A DNA stretch of 64,000 bases from Pikeienuella litoralis (GCF_037646705.1 NZ_JBBHER010000002.1:248001-312000); one strand, 5' to 3'. Counted from the first letter of the stretch, positions 1 to 8,695 are shown. Numbers and translations: made by a program. Notes: generated by a model from the letters alone, not told the origin.

Positions 1-657
1 CTCGACAACGCCGACATCCGGCTAGCGCAACATTCTGAGGTCGACCCTGATATTGGCCGGCGCGGCCTCAGGCGCATCTTTACGAACCAAAGCTTCGACA
101 ATGGCGGTCGCCTCTACGGCGGATTTTGGCAGAACATGCGAAAGGAAGAACGGCCTCGTATCCGGATCAACGGCACATTCTGCGTTGAGATTGACTACGG
201 TCAAATGAACCCTCGGATCGCATACGGGCTTGCAGGTGCAGCCGACTGCACCGAAGACGCCTACCTCATCCCCGGCCTTGAAGACCATCGGAATGGGGTG
301 AAGCGGGTCATGAACGCCATGTTCTTCTCGACAAAGCCGCTAGGTAAATTTCCCAAGGGGACCCGCTCGCTGTTTGCACCTGAGTTTCGGATCGAGAATG
401 TGACGAGACTGATTGAAGACGCCCATCCGGCTCTCTCGGGGTTCTTCTATTCAGGCGCTGGGCATCATCTCCAACACATCGAGAGCGAGATCATGGTGGA
501 CGTGATGCTGCGACTGAAATCGGTCGGCGTCGTCGCCCTGCCAATCCATGACGCGGTTATCGTGCCCGAGGATGAGGAGTTTGTGGCGATCGATATCATG
601 AAGGACGCGTTCAGACGGCATGTTGGAAGCGAGGGGATCGTCGATGTGAGGGGATGA
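1..657 (+). CDS. Partial family A DNA polymerase-like protein (5' end off window)
   Basis: The reading frame is open from base 1 and ends at TGA 655-657; the first internal ATG is at 136 but coding clearly begins upstream. The 218 visible residues contain IDYGQMNPRIAYGLAG, resembling polymerase motif A (DYSQIELR type), a basic HRNGVKRVMNA stretch placed like the O helix, and LPIHDAVIV, resembling motif C (normally HDE). The resemblance is by eye; length and N-terminal domains are unknown. In context it is cargo of an integrated element, with the integrase convergent to it 180 bp downstream. It could be an inactive homologue, because the motif C glutamate is Ala here. No function is known for this exact family. 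Confidence 0.6.
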   Translation, partial: LDNADIRLAQHSEVDPDIGRRGLRRIFTNQSFDNGGRLYGGFWQNMRKEERPRIRINGTFCVEIDYGQMNPRIAYGLAGAADCTEDAYLIPGLEDHRNGVKRVMNAMFFSTKPLGKFPKGTRSLFAPEFRIENVTRLIEDAHPALSGFFYSGAGHHLQHIESEIMVDVMLRLKSVGVVALPIHDAVIVPEDEEFVAIDIMKDAFRRHVGSEGIVDVRG

Positions 658-797
658 CAGGCCACCAACCCCGCTTGCCCTCCCAGTTCCGCCCCCGCCA
701 TATGTGCAGCCAAAAAAATGAACTGATTGAGGAGAATCTATGAGGGGGAGGGAGGAAGGGGGGGGGGAAGTTAAACCAACCATCAGGTTAACCATAT

Positions 798-824
798 GGC
801 GGGCCCGTAAGAAATGGACCCGCC
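798..824 (-). terminator. GC-rich hairpin downstream of the integrase
   Basis: GGCGGG at 798-803 pairs with CCCGCC at 819-824 and can extend by CC/GG past one mismatch. It lies 15 bp beyond the integrase stop codon. There is no T tract, so a role as terminator is uncertain. A run of nine or more G lies nearby at about 760-770. Confidence 0.3.
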
Positions 825-838
825 CACCGTCCAACCAA

Positions 839-2335
839 TCAGAAGCGTTCGAGATAGCCTTGGCGCTCCATCTCCGCGCCTATCGCCTCCTGCGTTTCGG
901 TCAGACGTTCCCTGACCGCGCCGTGGTCGTATATCGAACTCGCACCGCCTTCCTTGGCCCAGCCTCCAAGCTGCAGGACGATGCTCTCGATGATCCCCGG
1001 CGTGTTCCGAGCGACGGTACGCCAAGTGTGCCGGGTGCTATGAAAAGACAGCCGTTTGTCTGTGGCTCTGCCGAGCACTCTTCGGCGCTCGCGTGTGAAA
1101 GCTTGCGGGAGCGCCGATACTTTTCCTGTGGAGGGTCTGATCGGCCAATCAGGGAAAACACGGCCATCCTCCACTCTGCTGGTCAGTCGCTGGCGCATCA
1201 GTTGTCGGGCGACGCCGATAAGAGGAATATATCTCCGTGCGTTCTCCGTTTTGCCCACGCGGATAACGAACCCGGCGACATCCTCGTCCACATCCGAGAC
1301 AAGCAACTTCGCCACTTCATCCGACCGGCAACCCGTCACCAGAGCCAGCCGAAACGCGTCTCCCAAGCGGTCACCCTGAGGGAATGCGGCGCAAATCTTC
1401 TGGACCTGCTCTGGCGAGAACGCTGCGCGGCGATCATCCGGGCTGCGTTTGGCTTTCGGAACGCCGCTTTCGAACGACCACGGATTGACGCCCTTGATTA
1501 AGCGCCGCTCCCGCGCCCATTTCCAGACGCCGCTCAGCATCGTGATGTGCTTGTTGATCGTTCCGGAGGATAGACCGTCTTTTGCGTGGGCTGATGTGAG
1601 ATTCGGGAGATAATTGAACCGGAAGTCCTGAGCGACATCCGGCGTGACATCTTCAAGCTCGACGTACCCGTCCATGAATTCGGACAGGTATCGGACGGCG
1701 GTTCTAACGTCCTTCACGGTCGATTGCGAAAGCGGTTTGTATCCCGCCGCGTTATTCTCCGCGCGGTTCTCAAGATAAAGCTCCAGCGCGTCTGAAAGCG
1801 CATACCCGTCTCCCAGCGCCACCTTCGCGTATGTTTCAAGTTTCTTTTTGCTTGGTCGCTTGGAGCGCGGACGATTGCCGGCGCTTTCAATTTTGTCGAC
1901 GACGATGCCGCGCAAACCGACCGCATAGCCAACGGTTTCATCCACCGGCGCGGAAGGGTCGCCAGTCATATCTGCCGGGTGGGGCGGTTTCTCTTCATCC
2001 TTCACGATCTCCCGCCTCATGATCGCCGCGCTCTCCAGAGAGAAATCCTCAGCGCCATTCGCAATGGCGACGCGGCTGCGTATCTCGCCAAGGATGATGT
2101 CCCGCTTCTTTTGCGCCTCGGGAAGATGGCGCGTTCCGAGCCCCAGTTTGATTTCTCTGCCGAAGGGCTTGCCGGTTTTGGGGTTCTCGCGCCCGATCAA
2201 CTCGGGGGGCGTCTTCATGCGGAAGACGTAACCTTTGCCGGGGCCTCTTGGTTGAACGAGATAGCGCACATCTTCACCATGCGTTTTGTGGTCCAAAGTG
2301 GACAACGCGCTTGGTGGCAACTTTCGGGATTTCAT
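839..2335 (-). CDS. Tyrosine recombinase / phage-type integrase
   Basis: This 498-residue site-specific recombinase should catalyse integration and excision of the element at the neighbouring tRNA-Ser. The catalytic set is visible in the C-terminal domain: R337 in VTGCRSDE, K362 in GKTENARRYIPL, H432-S-T-R435 in the HxxR box, and the nucleophile Y469 in IYDHG. A SAM-like core-binding domain occupies roughly residues 190-300, with an alpha-helical stretch before KWARERRLI. The start lies 25 bp from the tRNA 3' end, so attL probably sits between them and the promoter may overlap the att site. Length and residue set look intact. The long N-terminal portion (about 180 residues) resembles DUF6538-containing integrases of alphaproteobacteria, but this is inferred. 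Confidence 0.9.
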   Translation of the reverse strand: MKSRKLPPSALSTLDHKTHGEDVRYLVQPRGPGKGYVFRMKTPPELIGRENPKTGKPFGREIKLGLGTRHLPEAQKKRDIILGEIRSRVAIANGAEDFSLESAAIMRREIVKDEEKPPHPADMTGDPSAPVDETVGYAVGLRGIVVDKIESAGNRPRSKRPSKKKLETYAKVALGDGYALSDALELYLENRAENNAAGYKPLSQSTVKDVRTAVRYLSEFMDGYVELEDVTPDVAQDFRFNYLPNLTSAHAKDGLSSGTINKHITMLSGVWKWARERRLIKGVNPWSFESGVPKAKRSPDDRRAAFSPEQVQKICAAFPQGDRLGDAFRLALVTGCRSDEVAKLLVSDVDEDVAGFVIRVGKTENARRYIPLIGVARQLMRQRLTSRVEDGRVFPDWPIRPSTGKVSALPQAFTRERRRVLGRATDKRLSFHSTRHTWRTVARNTPGIIESIVLQLGGWAKEGGASSIYDHGAVRERLTETQEAIGAEMERQGYLERF

Positions 2336-2360
2336 ATAAATAGCAGATAGTTAGGCGGGG

Positions 2361-2451
2361 TGGCGGAGACGAAGGGATTCGAACCCTCGAGAGCCTTTTG
2401 AGCCCTACTCCCTTAGCAGGGGAGCGCCTTCGACCACTCGGCCACATCTCC
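2361..2451 (-). tRNA. tRNA-Ser(GCU)
   Basis: On the minus strand the gene begins GGAGATGTGGCCGAGTGG and ends in a TTCGAATCCC T-loop, a CGTCTCC acceptor strand and an encoded GCCA. The acceptor stem pairs over seven positions including one T-G. The anticodon loop reads CTGCTAA, giving anticodon GCT. The long variable arm fits the class II serine type. Its 3' end is the likely integration site of the element to its left. Confidence 0.95.
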
Positions 2452-3335
2452 GAGGACGCTTAAAGCATCGATAAGCACCGGATTTCAAGGGAAAGATTTC
2501 ATGAGGCCGCGCGCGGGGCCAGCTTGGTTTTTGAGAGCGTCCTACGCGCCGTTTGGGTGCTCTCGCGCGCTAAATCCGAGCTTGCCGGTTCATGTGGCTA
2601 CGATCCGCCACGATCATCCGCGAATGCATGGCGAGGGGTTGGACCGGCCGAAGATTCTTGAATTCATCGCCAAATGACGCAAGCGCCATAGTCGCTGAAT
2701 ACGTCTTGGTGCGGGGCGGATCATATCCCGAATTCGGATGTTTCGTAGTCCTACAATTACGCATCCGAATGAATGGCATCGAGAAGGCCGTGCGCAACCC
2801 GCCTGCCGCGGCGCACATGTCGAAGCTGGCTATTGCGCTGTATGTGCCGCTGGCTGATCTCGTCCCTGACAGTCGCCGCACCGGTCTCAAGCTCCACCCG
2901 GTCGAGGGTGGCGGCGCGGTGCTGGCGGAGATGGCGCTGAACCTCCCCGCCGATGCGGCGCAGACAGTATGGGATATCGCCGAGAGGCGCCGACGATGGC
3001 TCCGGCGAGCATCCCTGACGGCGCCTGCGACAGAAGAAGGCTGATGAACAATGCCCTCGGCGTCAAGGTGAGCTCCGCCTTCAGGTCGTCGGGCGCGCTT
3101 TCGCCCGGCCACATGATGGCGCGGCCCCGTTTGTGATTGCGAGGCTCGCGTCGACGTCTCCGAGGTCATGAACCACGGCGCACCTGGTGGCATTCTCCTA
3201 TGCGGGAGCGCCCACTGAACGAGTTCTCAAGCGGAGTCCGCGAAGGCCGCGCATGTTTCGTAAGCGAGGGAAAGAACGCGAGACGTCGCAGCGTCTTGCG
3301 TCGGCGGGCGCGATGCGTATAGACAATCTCCCGAC
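2452..3335. other. Gene-poor stretch between two tRNA-Ser genes
   Basis: About 880 bp separate the two divergently oriented tRNA-Ser genes. Apart from the XRE-like remnant at 2592-3044 no convincing gene is visible; the open frames on the other strand (for example 2570-3193) are rich in Arg, Ser and Pro and have no recognisable domain. It may be residue of earlier insertions at the tRNA. Confidence 0.5.
2592..3044 (+). pseudogene. Possible remnant of an XRE-family regulator
   Basis: Within this frame residues from about 60 read MNGIEKAVRNPPAAAH followed by MSKLAIALYVPLADLV. This matches the second half of a Cro/CI-type helix-turn-helix (ISGIEKGxRNPS...KLAxALxVPLxDLL). The first half, with the expected SQEELA helix, is not present in any frame just upstream, so the gene looks degraded or fused to unrelated sequence. 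The C-terminal part has weak LPADAAQTVWDIAERRRRW helical character. It may be left over from a mobile element that used the neighbouring serine tRNAs. A real small protein starting near 2769 cannot be excluded. Confidence 0.3.
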
Positions 3336-3425
3336 GGAGAGGTGGCCGAGTGGTCGAAGGCGCACGCCTGGAAAGTGTGTAGGCGGGAAACCGTCTCCAG
3401 GGTTCGAATCCCTGTCTCTCCGCCA
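3336..3425 (+). tRNA. tRNA-Ser(GGA)
   Basis: GGAGAGG at the 5' end pairs with TCTCTCC before an encoded GCCA. The anticodon loop reads CTGGAAA, giving anticodon GGA. A long variable arm and the GGTTCGAATCC T-loop fit a class II serine tRNA. It is similar to but distinct from the GCU tRNA at 2361-2451. Confidence 0.95.
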
Positions 3426-3827
3426 TCAACCGGCCCGAGGGCCGATCTGATCCGCTGCGAAGGGATGATAACGCCAAATGCCGCCAAGGCGCTGACTGAT
3501 TTTGCTTCGCAATTTGCGCCGCAAGTCTGAGCGAGACGCGGCCTTGTTCCGGCGCTTGGCGGCCGATCTTCCCCGCCGTTCGTTCCTCATCAGTCCATAC
3601 CCATTTCAATCTGGAGCGCCGGCTCCGCCGACGAGACGACTTCAGGGGCGACCGCGCGGCCGCTCTTGCGGAGTGGCGGCGTCTCGGCGCGACTTGAGCG
3701 TGCGCGGGACTCGTCCGAACGAAGACTCGTGCGTTTCGTCTGACAATATGCTCCACATTTCGTATAACGCTGTCTGTAAAAGGCAGCCAAGCGCCAGAGT
3801 CCGCGCAATCAGAACAGGGAAAACATC
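3426..3827. other. Intergenic region upstream of the aldolase gene
   Basis: No coding region is convincing here: the longest frames (for example 3502-3843) are arginine-rich and lack domains. The right part holds the predicted promoter at 3740-3768. The rest shows nothing recognisable. Confidence 0.5.
3740..3768 (+). promoter_or_regulatory. Predicted promoter of the HpcH/HpaI aldolase gene, with a weak GntR-like site
   Basis: CTGACA at 3740-3745 and TATAAC at 3763-3768 are separated by 17 bp, close to a sigma-70 consensus, 59 bp before the ATG at 3828. The -10 lies in CGTATAACG, similar to the CGTATACGAT core of the operators at 8714 and 11332 but with one extra base and no clear second half-site. 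Confidence 0.45.
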
Positions 3828-4529
3828 ATGCGAAACGCCGTGAAGCTCGCCGCCGAGGGGGGAAAAAAGGTCAGGGGGGTGCAGCTGACGATCGCGGAGC
3901 CGACGCTGATCGAGGTGTTGGCGACCGTCGGAATCGATTTCGTCTTTCTCGACTGCGAACATGGTCCATTCGAGATGCGCGACATCGAAGCCTGTTGCCG
4001 GACCAGCGAACTTTGCGGGCTCACAGTGGTCGCACGAGCGCCAAGCTGCGACGCGGCGACGATCACAAGGCTTCTCGACCGCGGCGTCAACGGGATCGTG
4101 ACGCCCCATGTCGACAGCGTCGCCGAGGCTCAGGCGGTCGTCGATGCGGCCTATTTCGCGCCGCTCGGGAAGCGCTCCTTCGGCGCCGGCCGGCCGCATT
4201 TCGGTTTCGGCATCACCGACCGGCTCGCGCATCTGGCCGCGTGCAACAGCGCGGTCTCGGTAGGGATCATGATCGAGAGCCGCGGCGGGCTCGAAGACGC
4301 GGGCGAGATCGCGGCGCTGCCGGGGGTCGACTACGTCTCTTTCGGCATGAACGACCTCGCACAAGATCTGGGATTCCCGGGCGAACCGCAGCGCAAGGAG
4401 GTCGTGGACGCCGCAACCGAGGCTTCAAGGAAAATCCGCGCGGCCGGGAAGCCGGTCCGCGATGACTTCATGAGCGTCGCCTGGGTGAATGAGATACTTG
4501 TGGCGGGCGCGAAGCAGCTTCTCGGCTGA
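3828..4529 (+). CDS. HpcH/HpaI family class II aldolase
   Basis: This predicted 233-residue TIM-barrel enzyme cleaves or forms 2-keto-3-deoxy acids with release of pyruvate or a related oxoacid; the exact substrate is not known. Family hallmarks visible are VRGVQLTIAEPTLIEVLA near the start, D42-CEHGPFE (His45 is the expected general base), the metal-binding Glu in IMIESRGGLEDA near residue 147 and Asp in SFGMNDLAQDLG near 173. It is slightly shorter than the usual 250-260 residues but looks complete. It reads toward the convergent hydrolase gene at 4602-6560. The neighbouring enolase-superfamily enzyme could produce a keto-deoxy acid, so the two may act in sequence. A promoter lies at 3740-3768. 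Confidence 0.85.
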   Translation: MRNAVKLAAEGGKKVRGVQLTIAEPTLIEVLATVGIDFVFLDCEHGPFEMRDIEACCRTSELCGLTVVARAPSCDAATITRLLDRGVNGIVTPHVDSVAEAQAVVDAAYFAPLGKRSFGAGRPHFGFGITDRLAHLAACNSAVSVGIMIESRGGLEDAGEIAALPGVDYVSFGMNDLAQDLGFPGEPQRKEVVDAATEASRKIRAAGKPVRDDFMSVAWVNEILVAGAKQLLG

Positions 4530-4601
4530 TCGCGCCCGGGTTCGGAGCGGAGCGCGCCGCCCCGGGCGGCGCCGAACGACTGAGGTCGGTGCGAAAATGC
4601 T

Positions 4602-6560
4602 CTAACTGAGGAAAACGTGCCGAGGACGGCCCCAGTCGTTCGCCAAGGCGATCTGCTGTTCGACGTCTTCCTCCAACATGAAGCCGAGCTGGACGAGCGC
4701 GCGCGCGGCCGCCTCGATGCTGGCGGCGTAGTCGCTCGCGGAGGCGAAGCGCAGTGCGATGGGACGGCGGGGATCGCTGGTCATCCGCGCAGTCTCGGGG
4801 CATTCGGGAAACGGCACATAGCTTCCCGCAAGGCTTACGAGCGCCCCGTGACCATGAGCTCGCGACCGAATGTTCCAGCCAGTGTAAGTGCCGAGCGGCG
4901 CCTCGACCATTGGCGGCCGTATCCCCGCGATCTCGTTGCCGTCCGGGTCGGTTAGCGGGACGAGGGCGCGGAATTCCGAGTCCGGCCGCATATCGTTGAA
5001 CGCCGTAGGCCGGATTACTCCCGGAATCTCGGGGAAGGCCTCGCGCCATTCGTCCAGCGAGCCGAGCGTGCCGTCCTCACGTCGCGGGATGCGGCTTGGC
5101 GGCGGCGCCTCGCCGAGGCTCGCCCAACGGTCCAGCGCCACCAGATGCGCGCGGAACAGGAACGAGGTCTGGACCACGTTCTCGAAATTCTCCCCGATCC
5201 CGCGGCGGGCCCGGGGCAAGGCGGGATCAGAATAGTGCTGACTGCCGGACCATAGATAGATGCGCGCGCCATCGACCTCAGGGAGCGTGTTTCCTGCGGC
5301 GTCCGTGTGCGTCAGTGAACCGCGGCGCTGCCAGTATTCGGTCGAACTCTGAGTATGGATCACCAGCGGGTCGGTGTCGGGGCGTTTGAGGATCGCGTCC
5401 TCCCGGCCGCTCGCCGGGTCTCTGGTGGGGGCGTATGCGAACGGGAACCGATCCGTGTCGGTGTTGCGATCCTCATATTGGGTGCTTCCGCCATAGGTCA
5501 GATTGGCGAACCGATCCATATTCATTCGTCCGGCGCCGGCTACATGGCATATCACGCCGTCGAACACCCGCCGTCCCGCGCTATCGGCGTTGAAGCCGTG
5601 ATAGATGAAATCGCGGATGCAGCGCCCCGTCTGCGAACGGCCGTATGCGTAGCATTTTTCGATCGCGCCTTCGCCCAGCGGGTTGGCCGCGCCCAGGTCG
5701 TCCGTGTCGGCGTAGCGCAAAAAGCTCGTGAGGTTGCGCACCGCGACATGGCCAAGCCCGAGCACCAGTGGATCGCGCCCCTCATACTCCAATTCGTAAA
5801 TCCAGCCCGGCTCGAAGCCCTCCTCCAGCCGGATGTGAACGTCGCTTGGCGTGACGGCCATTTCGCCGCCCTGATTGTCGAGACCGAAACCCTGCTCTTC
5901 GCGGGCGAACGCCCACGCGGAGGACGGTATCAGGATCGGCTCCGACGTCGGATAGCGCCGCTTGGTCAACCGGGCCGAGGTCGTGTCCAGAGAGACCGCC
6001 GGGTGACTGCGTGTGTTGATGCGGCCGCTGAGAGGGTGCACGCGCGTTCCCGGATGTTCCACGACAAACTCGCTTCGCACGGCGCCGGTGATCGCGCGGC
6101 CGTCGCGACGAGCGACCGGCAGATCGAGCAGCATCCGATCGTCGCCGGGAACGAGATCGCCTTGCCAGCCCAGCCAGACCACCGTGTAGCCACGCCTCAT
6201 GAGAAACCCGTTCCCCGCGTCCGAGAGGCTGCGGGGGCGGTTGGTGTGAGGCGCGTCATTGAAGAACTGAAGGCACCGCTTGTTGCCTCGATTGCCGTAA
6301 TCGAGAAACAGCCGGCGATTGGACTTGGTTTGATCGCGAGGGCGCAAGATCTCGAAATCCGTCGCAATCCAAATGAGCCCTTCGGAATCGCGCTCAGCGA
6401 GTTCCAGGTCGACGATCGCGCCGCTTGGGACCGAGTCCGGATTGACGCCCAGTCTGGCTCGGCCCCGCACCACCGCATAGGCCCCGGCGGCGCCGAAGCC
6501 GCGCCCGTCCGCGAAGTCACACTCTTCCAGGATCGTGAGTTCGACGCGCTCGCGTTTCAT
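4602..6560 (-). CDS. Alpha/beta hydrolase domain protein (Abhydrolase_10-type)
   Basis: This 652-residue protein resembles the large alpha/beta hydrolase-domain family of unknown substrate found in catabolic clusters. The probable nucleophile elbow is YGRSQTGR, a GxSxxG-like motif in the second half of the protein. Other family-typical segments are VVWLGWQGDLVPG, VYLWSGSQHY-like RIYLWSGSQHY and the C-terminal YTGWNIRSRAHGHG. No signal peptide is visible, so it is probably cytoplasmic. It is the last gene of a gntR - MLE - hydrolase transcription unit, 15 bp after the enolase-superfamily gene, and is probably an esterase or lactonase acting in the same pathway. The substrate is unknown. Confidence 0.8.
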   Translation of the reverse strand: MKRERVELTILEECDFADGRGFGAAGAYAVVRGRARLGVNPDSVPSGAIVDLELAERDSEGLIWIATDFEILRPRDQTKSNRRLFLDYGNRGNKRCLQFFNDAPHTNRPRSLSDAGNGFLMRRGYTVVWLGWQGDLVPGDDRMLLDLPVARRDGRAITGAVRSEFVVEHPGTRVHPLSGRINTRSHPAVSLDTTSARLTKRRYPTSEPILIPSSAWAFAREEQGFGLDNQGGEMAVTPSDVHIRLEEGFEPGWIYELEYEGRDPLVLGLGHVAVRNLTSFLRYADTDDLGAANPLGEGAIEKCYAYGRSQTGRCIRDFIYHGFNADSAGRRVFDGVICHVAGAGRMNMDRFANLTYGGSTQYEDRNTDTDRFPFAYAPTRDPASGREDAILKRPDTDPLVIHTQSSTEYWQRRGSLTHTDAAGNTLPEVDGARIYLWSGSQHYSDPALPRARRGIGENFENVVQTSFLFRAHLVALDRWASLGEAPPPSRIPRREDGTLGSLDEWREAFPEIPGVIRPTAFNDMRPDSEFRALVPLTDPDGNEIAGIRPPMVEAPLGTYTGWNIRSRAHGHGALVSLAGSYVPFPECPETARMTSDPRRPIALRFASASDYAASIEAAARALVQLGFMLEEDVEQQIALANDWGRPRHVFLS

Positions 6561-6575
6561 CCCGCCTCCTCCGGA

Positions 6576-7772
6576 TCAGTTGAAAAGACGAGCGACGTCG
6601 GGCGTATACCTGCCCATGCTGTCCGGATCGAGTTCGACCCCCAACCCGGGCCCATCGGGGATTTTGAGACAACCGTCCTCGTCGAGAGAGAAGGGGACTT
6701 TCAGGATCCCGTCCAGGTAGGCGCTGTCGGCGATATACTCCACCAGATCGGTGTCAGGCGTCGCCGCCGCCATATGCAGGTCGGCGGCGAGGCCGATAGC
6801 GGTGTTCCAGCCATGGCCGAGATACTTCACCCCGAATTCCGAAGCCGTCCAGGCGATGCGCCGCTGCTCGCTGAGCCCGCCGACCTTTGTGACGTCCGGC
6901 TGCACGATATCGAAAGCGCCACGTGTGAGCCACGGCAAGAAAGTCTGGCGACGGGTCAGCACCTCTCCGCCGGCAATGGCGATAGGGCTCGCGCGTCTCA
7001 GTTCGCAGAAATCGTCGATAGCGTCGGGCCGCAATGGCTCCTCGAACCACGCCACGTCGTAATCGTCGAGCATCTTGGCGGTGCGCAGCGCCCATTTGAG
7101 GCCATTTGGCCAGAATGCGTCGCTCGCCCCGGCGTCGACCATAAGAAGGGCGTCATCGCCGGCGGCCTCGCGCGCGGCTGCGATGATCGCTTCATCATGC
7201 GCCGCCTCGCCCGTTCGGCCGAATGGCCCCCAGCCGATCTTGAACGCCCGGAAGCCCAGAGCCCGGTGCGGCGCGATCACGTCGGTCATTCGCGACGGCT
7301 CGTCCATCAACAACGAGCAATAGGGGCGCACACGCTCCCTGTAGCAACCGCCCAGCAGACGGCCGACCGGCATGCCCACCACCTTGCCAAGGATATCCCA
7401 CAGCGCGATATCGATGCCGCTAATCGCGTGCGTCAGGGTGCCGCCTCGCCCCATCCAGAAGGTGTTCTGGTGCAGCTTTTCGCTCACGCGTTCCGGCTCG
7501 AGAGCGTTCTCGCCTTCGAAGAGAGGCTTCAGCACGTCAATCGCGGCCTCCACCAGGCGCCCGTTGGTGAAGACGCTGCCATAGCCGGTAATCCCGGCGT
7601 CAGTATGCACCGCCACGATCGCATGTACGGAATCTTCAGGCCGTATTTCGATTGACCAACCGCCCTTGGGGCTCTCTCCGACCAAAGGCAACACACGGAT
7701 CTCGCGGATCGAGACCTTGGGGATCGCCGCCGTCGGCGCAGTTTCGGCGCGGGAGGGTTGATTTCGACACAT
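6576..7772 (-). CDS. Mandelate racemase / muconate lactonizing enzyme family protein
   Basis: This is an enolase-superfamily enzyme that should abstract an alpha proton from a carboxylate, giving racemization or dehydration; dehydration of a sugar acid is most likely. Visible signatures are the N-terminal capping region, AFKIGWGPFG with the catalytic-face lysine, LMVDAG, FEEPL and IAGGE giving the three acidic metal ligands, and LGHGWNT near the end. The open frame extends to 7823, but ATG 7772 is preceded by AAGGA eight bases upstream, so this start was chosen (398 aa). It lies between gntR (58 bp upstream) and the hydrolase (15 bp downstream) on the same strand and should be co-transcribed with them. 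Confidence 0.88.
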   Translation of the reverse strand: MCRNQPSRAETAPTAAIPKVSIREIRVLPLVGESPKGGWSIEIRPEDSVHAIVAVHTDAGITGYGSVFTNGRLVEAAIDVLKPLFEGENALEPERVSEKLHQNTFWMGRGGTLTHAISGIDIALWDILGKVVGMPVGRLLGGCYRERVRPYCSLLMDEPSRMTDVIAPHRALGFRAFKIGWGPFGRTGEAAHDEAIIAAAREAAGDDALLMVDAGASDAFWPNGLKWALRTAKMLDDYDVAWFEEPLRPDAIDDFCELRRASPIAIAGGEVLTRRQTFLPWLTRGAFDIVQPDVTKVGGLSEQRRIAWTASEFGVKYLGHGWNTAIGLAADLHMAAATPDTDLVEYIADSAYLDGILKVPFSLDEDGCLKIPDGPGLGVELDPDSMGRYTPDVARLFN

Positions 7773-7830
7773 TCTGGAGTTCCTTACTGCAGTCGGAGCG
7801 AACACTGCTCGCGCCTCGGCCATTGAAAGT

Positions 7831-8583
7831 TCACTTTTGCGCGGCGTCCCGTTCCGCTTTGCGTTTTTCGATGAGAGCGACGAAATCTATCGCCTGATTT
7901 TGCGCGCGAATATGTTCGTCGATTTCCTTGGCGATCGCCGACATGTTTCCGGATCTGAACTCGTCGACAAGCCGCCGGTGCTCTCCAACGATCTCAGGCA
8001 TCGGCTTGGCGAGCGTCGACAGGCCGAAAATGATGGTGAGCTGCCGCGAAAGCATCTCCCAAAGTTGGCTGAGCACGTCGTTGCCGCTGAGGCTGACGAG
8101 CACGCGATGAAAATTGGTGTCCGCGTTGCCAATTCCATAGGAATCGCCACGCACGCTCATCAGCTCCATCTCATTTACGATGGTCAGGAGGAGCTGAGCG
8201 TCTTTGGCGCCGTTGCGCCCGCTCGATATCGCGCGCTCAATCGCCGACGTCTCCAGCGAGATTCTGGCCTCGATGAGATCGTCAATGCGCTTCCGCGTCA
8301 CCGGCGTCAGGCGAATCCCCTTGTAGGGCTCATTGACGACCAGGCCCTGGCTCTCGAGGATGCGTAGCGCCTCGCGAATTGGAACCCGGCTGATTCCGAG
8401 TTTCTGGGCGACCTCAACTTCGACGATCCGGTCGCCGGGGAGTATGATTCCCCGCGCCGCCCCCTCAATCACTGTCTGGATCACCTTGTCGACCAGGGTT
8501 TCAGGGCGCAGCGGTTGCCATCCGGTGCTGGAGTCGGCCTGCCCGCTGAATCTGTCTCGTTCTTGAAATGTCCGTCTGCTCAT
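7831..8583 (-). CDS. GntR family transcriptional regulator, FCD (FadR) subfamily
   Basis: The N-terminal winged helix lies at about residues 25-95 (EVEVAQKLGISRVPIREAL is typical GntR recognition sequence). The C-terminal FCD domain follows, with the putative metal ligands in DTNFH, VGEHRRLVDEF and IDEHIRAQ. Such proteins are usually repressors relieved by a carboxylic-acid effector. The gene is divergent from the M81 gene and heads the MLE-hydrolase unit, so it probably controls both sides. The inverted-repeat sites at 8714-8727 and 11332-11345 fit the GTM-KAC core of FadR-type operators (GTATAC). Length (250 aa) is normal. Confidence 0.92.
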   Translation of the reverse strand: MSRRTFQERDRFSGQADSSTGWQPLRPETLVDKVIQTVIEGAARGIILPGDRIVEVEVAQKLGISRVPIREALRILESQGLVVNEPYKGIRLTPVTRKRIDDLIEARISLETSAIERAISSGRNGAKDAQLLLTIVNEMELMSVRGDSYGIGNADTNFHRVLVSLSGNDVLSQLWEMLSRQLTIIFGLSTLAKPMPEIVGEHRRLVDEFRSGNMSAIAKEIDEHIRAQNQAIDFVALIEKRKAERDAAQK

Positions 8584-8695
8584 TTCACGCCGTTCCTAAT
8601 AGCGCGCTTTTCACGCGATACGGGTAATCCCTGTCACCAACCTTACTCCAGCCAACACTTCGCCAGTCGTCAGTAGGGCGCAAAACAGCGAGGGC

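Larger units (their letters stand above)
1..2361. mobile_element. End of an integrative element inserted at tRNA-Ser(GCU)
   Basis: A tyrosine recombinase starts 25 bp from the 3' end of a tRNA-Ser gene and reads away from it, the usual layout of genomic islands and prophages that use a tRNA 3' end as attB. Inside it lies a polymerase-like gene that is already open at base 1, so the element continues left of the window. The tRNA is intact with an encoded CCA, so the integrated copy restores it. The distal attachment site is not in the window. Extent and element type are inferred. Confidence 0.7.

Noticed and set aside
740..1501. 253-codon plus-strand frame near the poly-G run
   Set aside because: It is antisense to the catalytic part of the integrase and has no domain.
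3402..3425. 3' end of tRNA-Ser(GGA) as the second att site of the element
   Set aside because: It resembles the GCU tRNA 3' end only as expected for two serine tRNAs, with mismatches, and lies on the wrong side of the integrase.
5355..7655. Open frame of 766 codons on the plus strand
   Set aside because: It lies opposite the hydrolase and enolase-superfamily genes, whose motifs and codon use are clear; the plus-strand translation has no domain and is an antisense shadow of GC-rich coding DNA.
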